Origin: Azophilus sp963663395
GTDB taxonomy: Bacteria > Pseudomonadota > Gammaproteobacteria > Pseudomonadales > Azotimanducaceae
Length of the DNA stretch: 64,000 nucleotides
Assembly: GCA_963663395.1 (NCBI GenBank)
Contig: OY760226.1
Span: 4,154,001-4,218,000 of the forward strand
Direction of reading: 5' to 3'
The position numbers and the translations under genes were made by a program. Under the pieces are notes generated by a model, which worked only from the letters and a program-made list of their open reading frames with translations, was not told the origin of the DNA and ran no database searches. Every line of letters begins with the position of its first letter. Within the stretch, counting starts at the first letter, position 1. Below are positions 53,245-64,000 of the stretch, in pieces.

Positions 53245-53952
53245 CACCTCGGCCCTGGCGAGCCCGGCCGCCCGGTCCCTTGCCAGCGCTGCCAGATCGA
53301 TACGGGTGGGGTCCGGACCGCGGCCCGCCGCCGGGTTGACGACGATACAGACGCCCAACAGGGGCAGGCTCAGTTCCCGGGCCAGGGCCGCCTCGGGCAT
53401 CGCGGTCATCCCGACCAATGTGCAGCCGTCCCGGTCGAGGCGGTCGATCTCCGCCGCCGTTTCCAGCCTCGGCCCCTGGGTGCAGCCGTACACGCCGCCG
53501 ACACCGATGCGCAGCCCGATGCGCTCCGCAACATCGGCAGCAGCGCGGCAAAACCCGGCATCGAAGGGCTCTGTAAAGTCGACGTGACGGTCGCCCGACT
53601 CATCGAAGGTGTGCTTGCGGCCCCACGTATAGTCGATGACCTGGTGAGGCAACACCAGGTCGCCGGGCCCGAGTTCCGCCTCGATGGAGCCCACCGTGTA
53701 GGTCGCAACGACCCGCCCGGCACCCATCTGTTTGAGCAGCCACAGGTTTGCCCGGTAGTTGACGGCGTGCGGCGCAAGCCGGCGCGGCTCGCCGTGGCGC
53801 GGCAGCCCGATCAGCCTGCCTTCCCCGAGAATTCCCGCCCGCACCGGGCCCGGTATCGCGCCGTAGGGCGTATCCAGCGGGACATCGGCGACGGGCAGCC
53901 CGTCGACCAGCGGCAGCCCGCCCGACCCGGTGATCAGCGCGGTGGTGGTCAA
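53209..53952 (-). CDS. S-methyl-5'-thioinosine/methylthioadenosine phosphorylase
   Basis: Purine salvage phosphorylase of 247 residues that splits methylthioinosine (or MTA) into base and methylthioribose-1-phosphate. Seen: LITGSGGLPLV (phosphate loop), IGLPRHGEPRRLAPHAVNYR, GGVYGCTQGPRLETAAEI and LVGMTAMPEAALARELSLP. Gene order beside csiV matches the methylthioinosine phosphorylase locus of Pseudomonas. Start TTG 53952 overlaps the upstream stop as TTGA. The hypoxanthine it releases would feed the adjacent phosphoribosyltransferase. Confidence 0.87.
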   Translation of the reverse strand: MTTTALITGSGGLPLVDGLPVADVPLDTPYGAIPGPVRAGILGEGRLIGLPRHGEPRRLAPHAVNYRANLWLLKQMGAGRVVATYTVGSIEAELGPGDLVLPHQVIDYTWGRKHTFDESGDRHVDFTEPFDAGFCRAAADVAERIGLRIGVGGVYGCTQGPRLETAAEIDRLDRDGCTLVGMTAMPEAALARELSLPLLGVCIVVNPAAGRGPDPTRIDLAALARDRAAGLARAEVLVAALLGLEGS

Positions 53953-54515
53953 CGCGCCCGTTCCAGGTCTTCAGGCAACGCATGGATGGCGGGCAGGTTG
54001 CGCCAGTAGCCCCGATAGTCCATGCCGCATCCGAACAGGTAGCGGTCCGGGCACTGCAGCCCGGTGAAGTCGATGTCGACGGCTTCGTTCCGCGGCGTCT
54101 GCTTGCGCACCAGCACCGTCGTCCACACGCGGGCGGCGTGCTCTGCCTCAGCCCAGTCGCAAACCGCCTTCAGAGTGTCACCATCGTCGAGCACATCGTC
54201 GACGACAAGCAGGTGCCGGCCCGCCAGGTCATGGGTCGGCTTCGCAACCCAGGTCAGCGGCCCGCCCCGCGTGTAGTCTCCGTAACGGGCCAGGTGGGCG
54301 TAGGCGAGTTCGAGGGGAAAGTGCAGCCGCGCAAGCAGCCGCCCGCAATAGACCAGGCCGCCGTTCATGATGCACAGCACCAGCGGGTTCGCGTCCTTGA
54401 GTTCCAGCGTCACCCGTACCGAGGTGCGGTCGATGGCGCGTGTGACGGCCTGCGCATCGACAACCACCTCCGACCGGCGCCGCGCGTCCAGCACATCTTC
54501 CGGCGTACCGCTCAA
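53949..54515 (-). CDS. hpt: hypoxanthine-guanine phosphoribosyltransferase
   Basis: Type I phosphoribosyltransferase of 188 residues that salvages hypoxanthine and guanine. The PRPP-binding motif is LLVVDDVLDDGDTL, preceded by VLCIMNGGLVYCGRLLARL. The frame is open far upstream, but only TTG 54515, overlapping the mscS stop as TTGA, gives a normal protein (MSGTPEDVLDARRRSEVV). It is coupled at both ends: to mscS upstream and to the phosphorylase downstream. Confidence 0.9.
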   Translation of the reverse strand: MSGTPEDVLDARRRSEVVVDAQAVTRAIDRTSVRVTLELKDANPLVLCIMNGGLVYCGRLLARLHFPLELAYAHLARYGDYTRGGPLTWVAKPTHDLAGRHLLVVDDVLDDGDTLKAVCDWAEAEHAARVWTTVLVRKQTPRNEAVDIDFTGLQCPDRYLFGCGMDYRGYWRNLPAIHALPEDLERAR

Positions 54516-55624
54516 TTCACAGGCCCTGACTGCCCGGATGCATGGGGTGTCACGACGTTTGAGGCCTCGGCCATGTGCAGGGTTTGGGTGGGAAACGCGA
54601 TCTCGGCGCCGTGACCCTCGATAATCCCGGCAATCCTGAAAAGGATCTCCTGCTTGATTGCATGGAACTCCTCCCAGACCACCGTCTTGGTGAAGGTGTA
54701 GACGAAGAAGTCGAGAGACGAGGGGCCGAAGGTCACGAAGTTGACCATGAGCGTGCGCGAGGTATCGATGGCGGCATGGTTGCGGAGCATGTCTTCCACA
54801 TCGCGGACTATGGCGGGCAGCACCGCCACATCGTCGTAGCGGACGCCGATGGTTTCGTAGATTCTGCGGTTCGACATCCTCGACGGGTTCTCGACGGTGA
54901 TGCTGGCGAAGGTGGAGTTGGGCACGTACAACGGCCGCTGGTCGAAAGTGCGAATGCGCGTCAGCCGCCAGCCGATGTCCTCGACGGTGCCCTCGATTTC
55001 CTGGTCGGGGGAGCGGACCCAGTCGCCGACGGAGAACGGCCGGTCCAGGAATATCATCAGCGCCCCGAAGAAATTGGCAAGCAGGTCCCGGGCGGCGAAA
55101 CCGATGGCGATGCCGCCGATGCCGCCGAAGGCAAGCACGCCGGCAATGCTGAACCCCAGCGCCTGCATCACCAGCAGCACACCGGTAATGATCACGGTGG
55201 CGCGCAGCAGTTTGCTGATGGCATGGGCGGTGGTCGGGTCTACCCGCCGCTCCCGTCCATAGCCCACATCGCTCAGGTGCGAGTCCACGAAACGGATGAA
55301 TCGCAGGGCGAACCACACCAGCAGCCAGATGACGGCGACGTCCCGGGCACGCCCCACAAATTGAAAAATCTCCGCCTGGGCCTGGCCGCCGACGATCTGG
55401 GCCGCCCAGCTCACCCCCATCACCCAGACACCCAGGCCCAGCGGCTTGCGCAGGGCTTCGACCAGCGCATCGTCGTAGAGGTTGCGGGTTTTTTCAGTCT
55501 GCCGCGCGAAGCGGTCCATCAGGATCTTGGCGGCGTAACGGGCTACCGCCGTGAGGAGCACGACCAGGAATACCTGAGCGATCCAGGTGTTTTCGCTGAC
55601 CAGTCGCGCCAGGTCTTGCAGCAT
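54512..55624 (-). CDS. MscS-family mechanosensitive ion channel
   Basis: Inner-membrane tension-gated channel of 370 residues. Helices in the first 190 residues lead to the pore-lining helix region (FGGIGGIAIGFAARDLLANF) and then the cytoplasmic MscS beta domain (FLDRPFSVGDWVRSPDQEIE, TFDQRPLYVPNSTFASITVE). Expected to release solutes on osmotic down-shock. ATG 55624. It is the first gene of an mscS-hpt-phosphorylase run and is divergent from lexA. Confidence 0.9.
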   Translation of the reverse strand: MLQDLARLVSENTWIAQVFLVVLLTAVARYAAKILMDRFARQTEKTRNLYDDALVEALRKPLGLGVWVMGVSWAAQIVGGQAQAEIFQFVGRARDVAVIWLLVWFALRFIRFVDSHLSDVGYGRERRVDPTTAHAISKLLRATVIITGVLLVMQALGFSIAGVLAFGGIGGIAIGFAARDLLANFFGALMIFLDRPFSVGDWVRSPDQEIEGTVEDIGWRLTRIRTFDQRPLYVPNSTFASITVENPSRMSNRRIYETIGVRYDDVAVLPAIVRDVEDMLRNHAAIDTSRTLMVNFVTFGPSSLDFFVYTFTKTVVWEEFHAIKQEILFRIAGIIEGHGAEIAFPTQTLHMAEASNVVTPHASGQSGPVN

Positions 55625-55655
55625 GAAACGGGCTCCGTCGATCAGGGGAAGTGGG

Positions 55656-55729
55656 GCCAGGAGCCTGCGCCGCAGGAATTCACGGCTGCAAATCCGCTAT
55701 CGCGACTTCCCACGGCGCAGGCTCCTGGC
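55656..55729. repeat. perfect 17-bp inverted repeat in the mscS-lexA gap
   Basis: The arm gccaggagcctgcgccg at 55656-55672 is repeated exactly in reverse complement at 55713-55729, with 40 bases between. It lies upstream of both divergent genes, so it is not a terminator; its role is unknown. Confidence 0.8.
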
Positions 55730-55860
55730 GCAAGCGCGGGATTGTAGCAGCGACAGGCGCCGATGGTTCAGGCGCCGGCGGTGTCCGGCAAAAGTCCGCC
55801 CGAATTCGACTGACGAGGCGCTCTTGCCTCAACTCTCGGGGCTGTGCAAACGCCACCATA

Positions 55861-55876
55861 CTGTATACAATTCCAG
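55861..55876 (+). promoter_or_regulatory. LexA (SOS) box 1, imperfect
   Basis: ctgtatacaattccag fits CTGT-N8-ACAG with one mismatch, 38 bases before lexA. Confidence 0.6.
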
Positions 55877-55880
55877 CATT

Positions 55881-55896
55881 CTGTATATCCAAACAG
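55881..55896 (+). promoter_or_regulatory. LexA (SOS) box 2, perfect
   Basis: ctgtatatccaaacag is an exact CTGT-N8-ACAG operator, 20 bases after the start of box 1 and 17 bases before the lexA ATG. It predicts autoregulation of lexA. Confidence 0.85.
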
Positions 55897-55913
55897 GTCA
55901 CGGTCCGAAAGCA

Positions 55914-56513
55914 ATGAACAACCTCACCGCCAGGCAAGCCCAGGTTCTCGACATCGTTCGGCGCCACATCGTTGAAACGGGTTATCCGCCAACCCGCGCG
56001 GACATCGCCAACGAACTCGGCTTCAAATCACCCAACGCGGCCGAGGAACACCTGCGCGCCCTGGCCAGAAAGGGCGCGATCGAAATGGTACCCGGCACCT
56101 CCCGTGGCATTCGCCTCCCCGAGGAACAGGGGCTGCCGGTCATCGGCCGCGTCGCCGCGGGCAGCCCGATTCTCGCGGAGGAACACATTGAAGACCGGGT
56201 CGACCTGGCCGCGGATTTCTTCCGTCCGCGTGCCGACTTCCTGCTGCGGGTCAAGGGCGACAGCATGATCGGCGCCGGCATTCTCGACGGCGACCTGCTG
56301 GCCGTGCACAAGACGCCCGAGGCGCACAACGGCCAGATCGTGGTCGCCCGCGTCGACGAGGACGTAACCGTCAAGCGCTTTCAGCGTACCCGCAACCGGG
56401 CGCTCATCAGCCTGCTGCCGGAAAATGACGACTACGCGCCCATAGAAGTGGATCTGCGGGAACGGGAATTCGCCATCGAGGGCTTGAGCGTCGGCATCCT
56501 GCGCCGCACGTAA
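55914..56513 (+). CDS. lexA: LexA repressor
   Basis: SOS master repressor of 199 residues. The winged-helix N-terminus is MNNLTARQAQVLDIVRRHIV with the recognition helix in RADIANELGFKSPNAAEEHL. The self-cleavage site is Ala82-Gly83 (RVAAGSPI), the nucleophile Ser117 (GDSMIGAG) and the general base Lys154 (VTVKRF). ATG 55914 gives the family length. Two operators lie directly upstream. Convergent with topA. Confidence 0.97.
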   Translation: MNNLTARQAQVLDIVRRHIVETGYPPTRADIANELGFKSPNAAEEHLRALARKGAIEMVPGTSRGIRLPEEQGLPVIGRVAAGSPILAEEHIEDRVDLAADFFRPRADFLLRVKGDSMIGAGILDGDLLAVHKTPEAHNGQIVVARVDEDVTVKRFQRTRNRALISLLPENDDYAPIEVDLREREFAIEGLSVGILRRT

Positions 56514-56540
56514 CCGCGCGCCGGCAACGCTTTCGCAACG

Positions 56541-56561
56541 AGCCCGCCAACCGCCGCGGGC

Positions 56562-56562
<1 letters not shown>
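56541..56562. terminator. hairpin between convergent lexA and topA
   Basis: Perfect 7-bp stem agcccgc / gcgggct with an 8-base loop, followed in the lexA direction by a T-rich tacgttttctt. It overlaps the end of topA, so it would serve lexA. Confidence 0.4.
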
Positions 56563-59276
<2,714 letters not shown>

Positions 59277-59617
59277 GGACTCTCCTAATGGTGGGCAGGA
59301 CTCGCGCAGCGGTTCGGATGCACGAACGGGGCGCGTTTATACGGCGAGCGCAAAAGAGCTGTCAAGAAAACCCGGATTTGGTTTCTGTGCGAAAAAGCCG
59401 TATGTCAGTGTCGTAGAGGCGGATTGCATACCGGCTGCCTCTTACGCCGAATTCCGCAATCGACCGTTGCATGGCAGCATCGCGATATCGGCACGTTCGC
59501 GCCAAACAAGGTGACCGTTCGGCCCGCATTTGCCTCTCTCTCGTTCCCTCGGGCAGCGCCATCATATTGGAGCGGCGGTTTGCGAACAACGCATCGGTCT
59601 GCCCGGCAGAAGGCAGG
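59277..59617. other. intergenic region upstream of topA
   Basis: A 341-base gap. No gene, RNA or repeat could be supported. Short open frames are present on both strands but show no recognisable protein pattern. Confidence 0.55.
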
Positions 59618-60172
59618 TCAGGTGTCCGTTTCGGCCTTTCGCCGGGTCAGTTCCTCATCCATCGCGATCAGTTCTTCGCCGATTGCGGCAAGTGCCGCCC
59701 TGAGCGCCCTGACCGCCTCGCCGTCGGCGGGATACCGTTCCAGCCAGTAGCAGGCGAGTCTCCCGCCGTCCAGTTCCAGCGCAACGGCGTCGTCCGGCAG
59801 GCCGGGCAGAAGCGGTCTCAATGCCGGCAGTACGTCCGGTTCGCCCGGCGCTTCCCGTTCGGAGTCGAACTGCCAGCCGCTCCGATCGGAGCGCAGGAGC
59901 CGCCACGGCCCCAGGTGCTGCAGCCGGGCGCGCAGCGGCATCGCATAGGAAACGCTTGCGTGAACGGCTGCGCGCCGCTCGCCTCCGGCGCTGACCAGCT
60001 CGTCCGCGCGGGCATCGAGGTTGCGCACGGACCTCAACTCCACCACCAGGCCGCAGCGCCGGGCTTCAAGCCGCAGCGCCGCCAGGCGGCGGTCCTTGCG
60101 GGTGGGCATGAGGTACAGGACCGGCCCGATGACCAGCCCCAGGGCGAGCAAAATGATTATCCATGCCACCAT
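59618..60172 (-). CDS. membrane-anchored hypothetical protein
   Basis: A 184-residue protein with one N-terminal membrane segment (WIIILLALGLVIGPVLYLM) followed by RKDRRLAALRLEARRCGLVV and a soluble cytoplasmic domain rich in Arg, Glu and Leu. I do not recognise the family with certainty; proteins of this layout occur in gammaproteobacteria near topA. The ribosome site is weak. It is divergent from the universal stress gene. Confidence 0.65.
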   Translation of the reverse strand: MVAWIIILLALGLVIGPVLYLMPTRKDRRLAALRLEARRCGLVVELRSVRNLDARADELVSAGGERRAAVHASVSYAMPLRARLQHLGPWRLLRSDRSGWQFDSEREAPGEPDVLPALRPLLPGLPDDAVALELDGGRLACYWLERYPADGEAVRALRAALAAIGEELIAMDEELTRRKAETDT

Positions 60173-60241
60173 CGCGTCTCAGCCTTGAGCGTACCCCGGC
60201 TTCGAGTGTATCGTCACGGCCCGGTCAGTTGGAGGTGCGGC

Positions 60242-60697
60242 ATGACCGCCTATCGACGAATTCTGTTGGCAATAGACCTCACCGAGGAGTCGCGGCAGGT
60301 AGCCACGTCCGCCACCGCCATCGCCGCCGCCTTCGATGCGGAACTGCACGTGATACATGTCATCGAACCGCTGAGCCTGGCCTACGGCGGCGACATCCCG
60401 ATGGACCTGTCTTCGGTGCAGGAACAGATTCATGAGCAGGCCAAGTCGCATCTCGCCGAATTCGCCAACGGCCTCGGTGTACCCGCCGAGCGCCAATACC
60501 TGATCTTCGGGCGCCCGGAGAGCGAGATCCACCGGGTGGCGGAATCCAGCGGGATGGATCTCATCATCGTCGGCAGCCACGGCCGCCACGGGCTGGCGCT
60601 GTTGCTGGGGTCCACGGCCAACGGCGTGCTGCACGGGGCCAATTGCGACGTACTCGCAGTTCGAGTCGGAGCTTCCGGAAAACCGGCCCAAGGCTGA
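60242..60697 (+). CDS. universal stress protein A family
   Basis: Cytoplasmic UspA-type protein of 151 residues. The start is RRILLAIDLTEESRQVATSA and the nucleotide-binding motif is GSHGRHGLALLLGSTANGVL, followed by CDVLAVRV, which indicates an ATP-binding form. GGAGG at 60232-60236 precedes ATG 60242. It ends 2 bases before the lytic transglycosylase gene. Confidence 0.92.
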   Translation: MTAYRRILLAIDLTEESRQVATSATAIAAAFDAELHVIHVIEPLSLAYGGDIPMDLSSVQEQIHEQAKSHLAEFANGLGVPAERQYLIFGRPESEIHRVAESSGMDLIIVGSHGRHGLALLLGSTANGVLHGANCDVLAVRVGASGKPAQG

Positions 60698-60699
60698 GC

Positions 60700-62655
60700 G
60701 TGCCGATTCCCTCGCTGACCGGCCGACGGTCGGGCGCGGCCATATTGGCCGCGTCTTGCGTCGCGCTCTACCTCGGCATGGCAGACACCCCAAGCGTCGC
60801 GGCGGCAACCCTGTACGAAGAGCGTCAACTGTACCGCCAGGCGGTGGACCACGTGCGAACGGGGCGCATCACCGCGGCTCGGAAAATCCAGCAACGGTTG
60901 GAAGGCTACCCCCTCCAGCCCTACATCACCTACCACGAACTGCGCCTGCGCCTGTCCCGCCTCACCCCCGACGAGGTCAACCGTTTCCGGCACGCTCATC
61001 CCGACATACCCGGCGCCCACCGCATCTACAGGCAGTGGCTCGTGCGGCTGGCCGGGAGCCGCCAATGGCGGACCTTCCTGGACAACTACGAACCGGCCGC
61101 CCCGGGAGAGCCGCTGGCCACGGAATTGCGCTGCCTCTATCTGCGCGCGCTCTACAACACGGGCCAGAGAGAGCTGGCCCTGAACGGCGTAGCCCCGGTC
61201 TGGACGGCCGGGAAGTCCCAGCCCAAGGCCTGCGACCCGATCTTCCAGGTCTGGCAGAGCACCGGCCTGGATCAGGAAACCGCGTGGCGCCGCCTCAGGC
61301 TCGCCATCGACGCCAACGAGCGGCAACTCGCCCGCTACCTGCAGCGCTTCTTTACCGGCGACTACAAGACCTGGGCTCAGGCCTATTACAACGTACACGT
61401 CAATCCGTCGTCGATCCTGCGAACCAGCCGGTACCGCACCGACATACCCCTCTCCCGCGAGGTCATCGGCCATGGCCTGCGACGCCTGGCGCCCCGGGAC
61501 GCCGAGGCCGCGCGCGATGCCTGGGCAAGCTACCGCTCAACGCACGGATTCAGCGAGGCGGCCCAGCGCGCCCTGACTGCCCGGATCGGCGTCGAGTTGG
61601 CTCGCACGGGCCTGATGGACGATGCGCGCACGCCCGATATCGTGGCCTCCAGCGCCGTCGACTTTGCCGAGGCGTATCTCCATCGGCGCAATTGGGCGCT
61701 GCTGTCGGCCTCGATCGAGCGGCTGCCGGATGCACAGCGTTTCGAAGAGAAGTGGCAATACTGGCTGGCGCGCGCGCTGACGAATACCCACGATGTCAAC
61801 GACCGGGCCCGGCTTGCCTACCAGGCACTGGCCGGCAAGCGCTCCTACTACGGGTTCCTGGCCGCCGACCGAATCGGCCAGGCGCCGAAACTCAACTTCA
61901 AGCACCGGCCCGGCGATGCCGCCAAGTTTGACATGGTGCTGCAACTGCCCGCGATTGCCCGGGCTTCCGAACTGTTTGCGGTTGGCGACGAGGTGAACGC
62001 CCAGCGCGAGTGGATGGCCATGCTGCCAAGGCTCACTCCCGAGGAGCAGAGCATGGCCGCCTACCTTGCCAAGGACCTGGGCCGGCTGATACTGGCGATT
62101 CGCACCGCCAACGAAACCGGCCAGCGCAATCATCTCGACGTGCGGTTTCCCATCGACCACAGGCCCACGTTTCAGCAAACCAGCCACGCCACCGGCATCC
62201 CCATGTCGATCCTGGTCGCCTTCGCGCGACAGGAGAGCATATTCAATCGATTCGCCCGATCGAGCGCCGACGCGCGGGGTGTCATGCAGATGCTGCAAAG
62301 TACGGCGCGCCATGCCGCCCGCCAAGTCGGCTTGCCTGCTCCCTCCGCCACGGACCTTTACGACCCGACGGTGAACATTCCCCTGGGCGGACACCACATC
62401 GCCTTTCTGCTCAAGCGCTACGATCAGGTGCTGCCAGTAGCCGCCGCCGCCTACAACGCCGGGGAAACCCGTGTCGGCAGGTGGTTGCGGGACGCCGAAG
62501 GCTGGCCGATGGATGTGTGGATCGAAACGATTCCCTTCTCGGAGACCCGCAACTACGTGAAGAACGTGCTCTCCTTCAACCAGGTCTACAGCCAGTTGCT
62601 CGGCCAGCCGCGGCCCATGCTGCGGGCACACGAAACCACCGTGCCGCCACGGTGA
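60700..62655 (+). CDS. slt: soluble lytic murein transglycosylase
   Basis: Slt70-type periplasmic enzyme of 651 residues that cleaves peptidoglycan to 1,6-anhydromuropeptides. A signal peptide (AAILAASCVALYLGMADT) precedes a long alpha-superhelical region. The C-terminal catalytic domain has the glutamate in FARQESIFNRFARSSADARG, then MQMLQSTARHAARQ and VAAAAYNAGETRV. GTG 60700 is the start that keeps the signal peptide and follows the stress gene by 2 bases. It overlaps tatD by 4 bases. Confidence 0.92.
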   Translation: MPIPSLTGRRSGAAILAASCVALYLGMADTPSVAAATLYEERQLYRQAVDHVRTGRITAARKIQQRLEGYPLQPYITYHELRLRLSRLTPDEVNRFRHAHPDIPGAHRIYRQWLVRLAGSRQWRTFLDNYEPAAPGEPLATELRCLYLRALYNTGQRELALNGVAPVWTAGKSQPKACDPIFQVWQSTGLDQETAWRRLRLAIDANERQLARYLQRFFTGDYKTWAQAYYNVHVNPSSILRTSRYRTDIPLSREVIGHGLRRLAPRDAEAARDAWASYRSTHGFSEAAQRALTARIGVELARTGLMDDARTPDIVASSAVDFAEAYLHRRNWALLSASIERLPDAQRFEEKWQYWLARALTNTHDVNDRARLAYQALAGKRSYYGFLAADRIGQAPKLNFKHRPGDAAKFDMVLQLPAIARASELFAVGDEVNAQREWMAMLPRLTPEEQSMAAYLAKDLGRLILAIRTANETGQRNHLDVRFPIDHRPTFQQTSHATGIPMSILVAFARQESIFNRFARSSADARGVMQMLQSTARHAARQVGLPAPSATDLYDPTVNIPLGGHHIAFLLKRYDQVLPVAAAAYNAGETRVGRWLRDAEGWPMDVWIETIPFSETRNYVKNVLSFNQVYSQLLGQPRPMLRAHETTVPPR

Positions 62656-63443
62656 TCGATGTCGGCGCGAACCTGCTGAACGAGCAGTTCCGCGGCGACC
62701 TGGACGGAGTGCTGGCGCGCGCCAGGCACGCCGGCATCGAACACATCGTGGTTACCGCAACGAGCCTGGACGACGCCCGGGCCGCCCAGGAACTGTGCGC
62801 CATGCACCCGGACCTCTCCTGCACCTCCGGTGTGCACCCGCATCTGGCCAAGGACGTCGATGAGGATTGGCGGGCCCAGTTGCTGGAACTCGCGCGGCAC
62901 CCCTCGGTGCGCGCGATCGGCGAGGCGGGCCTCGACTTCAACCGCAATTTCTCGCCTCCGGACCAGCAGCGCACCGCGTTCAGGGAACAGATCGAGGTCG
63001 CCGGCGAACTCGGTATGCCGCTGTTCGTGCACGACCGCGACACGGACGGCGCCGTATACGAGTTGCTCTCCGAATTCCGGGGTACGCCCGAACAGGTGCT
63101 CGTCCATTGTTTCACCGGAAGTGCCGCAGACCTGAAACGTTACCTTGATGCGGGTTACTCGATCGGCATCACCGGCTGGGTCTGTGACACATCCCGGGGC
63201 AAGGAACTCCGTCGCCTTGCCCCCGGCATCCCGCTGGACCGGCTGCTCATCGAAACGGACGCGCCGTTCCTGTTCCCCCACGGCGCCACCCCGCCCGCCG
63301 GCCGGCGGCGGCGCAACGAGCCCTGCCTGCTGCCCTTCATCGCCCAACGCCTCGCCGAACTTTACCGGGTGCCGGTGGATGAACTCGTGCGCCACACCAC
63401 CGCAAACGCACGACGCCTGTTCAGGCTGGATTCGCCCGCCTGA
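62652..63443 (+). CDS. tatD: TatD-type metal-dependent deoxyribonuclease
   Basis: Cytoplasmic 3'-5' exonuclease/quality-control nuclease of 263 residues. It follows the E. coli TatD pattern: IDVGANLLNEQF, SGVHPHLAKD, IGEAGLDFNRNFSPPDQQ, VLVHCFTGS, IGITGWVCD and IETDAPFLFP. The first metal motif lacks the H-x-H of TatD paralogues such as YcfH, as in true TatD. GTG 62652 overlaps the slt stop as GTGA. Confidence 0.93.
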   Translation: MIDVGANLLNEQFRGDLDGVLARARHAGIEHIVVTATSLDDARAAQELCAMHPDLSCTSGVHPHLAKDVDEDWRAQLLELARHPSVRAIGEAGLDFNRNFSPPDQQRTAFREQIEVAGELGMPLFVHDRDTDGAVYELLSEFRGTPEQVLVHCFTGSAADLKRYLDAGYSIGITGWVCDTSRGKELRRLAPGIPLDRLLIETDAPFLFPHGATPPAGRRRRNEPCLLPFIAQRLAELYRVPVDELVRHTTANARRLFRLDSPA

Positions 63444-63544
63444 AAGGCGATTGACGCGAGGCGAAAGCCACGCCGCAAACTTGTCGGCACCGGCTAACGG
63501 AGCGTAACCTGCGCCGGGTTCTGTGACCAGACATCGGGGGTTCC

Positions 63545-64000
63545 ATGCAGGCGTCCTTTCGCTTCGGCGACAAGGCATCCGCAAATCGCTATCCGCTGCC
63601 GGTAACCGCAGAGGGGATCTGGAACGTCTCCGGCGAGGGGGTGACGGCCTCGATTTCCCTCCCTCCCTGCCCCCGCGATCACATACTCGTCCCGAGCGTT
63701 TCGGTGCCCGGACTGCAGTCGGGATTCCAATGCGCACTGGAAGTCGACGGCGCACGCTGGTCACTGCAGCCGGTACACGCCGATCCGGCAGAAGACGGCA
63801 GGAGTCCCGATCCCAAGGCAAGCGGCACCCCGACACGGAAGCGCACCGGCGGTCGCCAGGTCAGCACCCACATCGACTGTTTCCATACCGAATGCGACCT
63901 GCCCGAGAGTCGCCTGCTGGCGCGCCTTGACTGTCCGGAACCGCCCAGCCGATTTCTCGTGGCCGTTTCCATGCGCCCGCTGCTCATTGACCCGGCAATC
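63545..64000 (+). CDS. unknown protein, 3' end outside window
   Basis: A frame starting at ATG 63545 stays open for 152 codons to the window edge. It begins MQASFRFGDKASANRYPLPV and contains STHIDCFHTECDLPESRLLA and PSRFLVAVSMRPLLID. There is no signal peptide. Codon use fits the neighbours, so I believe it is coding, but no family was recognised. An antisense frame also exists and is less protein-like. Confidence 0.6.
   Translation, partial: MQASFRFGDKASANRYPLPVTAEGIWNVSGEGVTASISLPPCPRDHILVPSVSVPGLQSGFQCALEVDGARWSLQPVHADPAEDGRSPDPKASGTPTRKRTGGRQVSTHIDCFHTECDLPESRLLARLDCPEPPSRFLVAVSMRPLLIDPAI

Noticed and set aside
53949..55316. Extension of the phosphoribosyltransferase into a 455-codon protein
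   Set aside because: The added part is the other-frame shadow of mscS; the TTG overlapping the mscS stop gives a normal-length enzyme.
59362..59589. 75-codon minus-strand frame upstream of topA
   Set aside because: No motif, no ribosome site and scattered rare composition; left as intergenic.

Overview
The window is GC-rich DNA from an aerobic proteobacterium, most likely a free-living gammaproteobacterium. The right third carries gap, mfd, a csiV-like gene, a methylthioinosine phosphorylase gene, a hypoxanthine-guanine phosphoribosyltransferase gene, mscS, lexA, topA and slt. From memory this order resembles a block in Pseudomonas, but nagZ, psrA and sulA are missing, so the organism is probably not Pseudomonas itself. 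No rRNA, tRNA, CRISPR array, insertion sequence or phage gene was recognised.

Layout. 1-12 kb: secreted M16 peptidase (cut by the window edge), PQQ dehydrogenase, MDR reductase, TonB-dependent receptor, MetX-like acyltransferase and an NDH-SelD fusion. 12-17 kb: small acidic protein, rhodanese, Tat-exported aldo/keto reductase with Fe-S type cysteines, larB and larE (nickel-pincer cofactor synthesis, without larC here), and a TauD-family dioxygenase. 17.5-32.2 kb: a cluster that reads as a bacterial sphingolipid (ceramide) synthesis, tailoring, head-group and export locus. 32.6-35.7 kb: a DUF5916-type outer-membrane protein, a HiPIP and two long hairpin repeats. 35.7-41.7 kb: a cytochrome c oxidase operon and the bfr/bfd pair with a Fur-like box. 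41.8-48.1 kb: long-form GAPDH and a 2-oxoacid:ferredoxin oxidoreductase with its own flavoprotein. 48.3-64 kb: housekeeping genes for repair, purine salvage, SOS control, topology, cell wall and TatD, then a gene cut by the window end.

The 15-gene lipid cluster is the centrepiece. An acyl-AMP ligase and a dedicated carrier protein would deliver an acyl chain to a serine palmitoyltransferase-like enzyme. A GNAT-family protein is the candidate ceramide synthase and an NAD-dependent epimerase-family protein the candidate reductase. Two nucleotidyltransferases, a CDP-alcohol phosphotransferase with a degenerate N-terminal domain and a further nucleotidyltransferase-like protein suggest a phospho-head-group. 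A beta-hydroxylase and a GMC oxidoreductase suggest tailoring. LptF, LptG and LptA homologues lie inside the cluster, away from their usual LPS context, which suggests dedicated export to the outer membrane. The assignments rest on motifs and context; the product is unknown.
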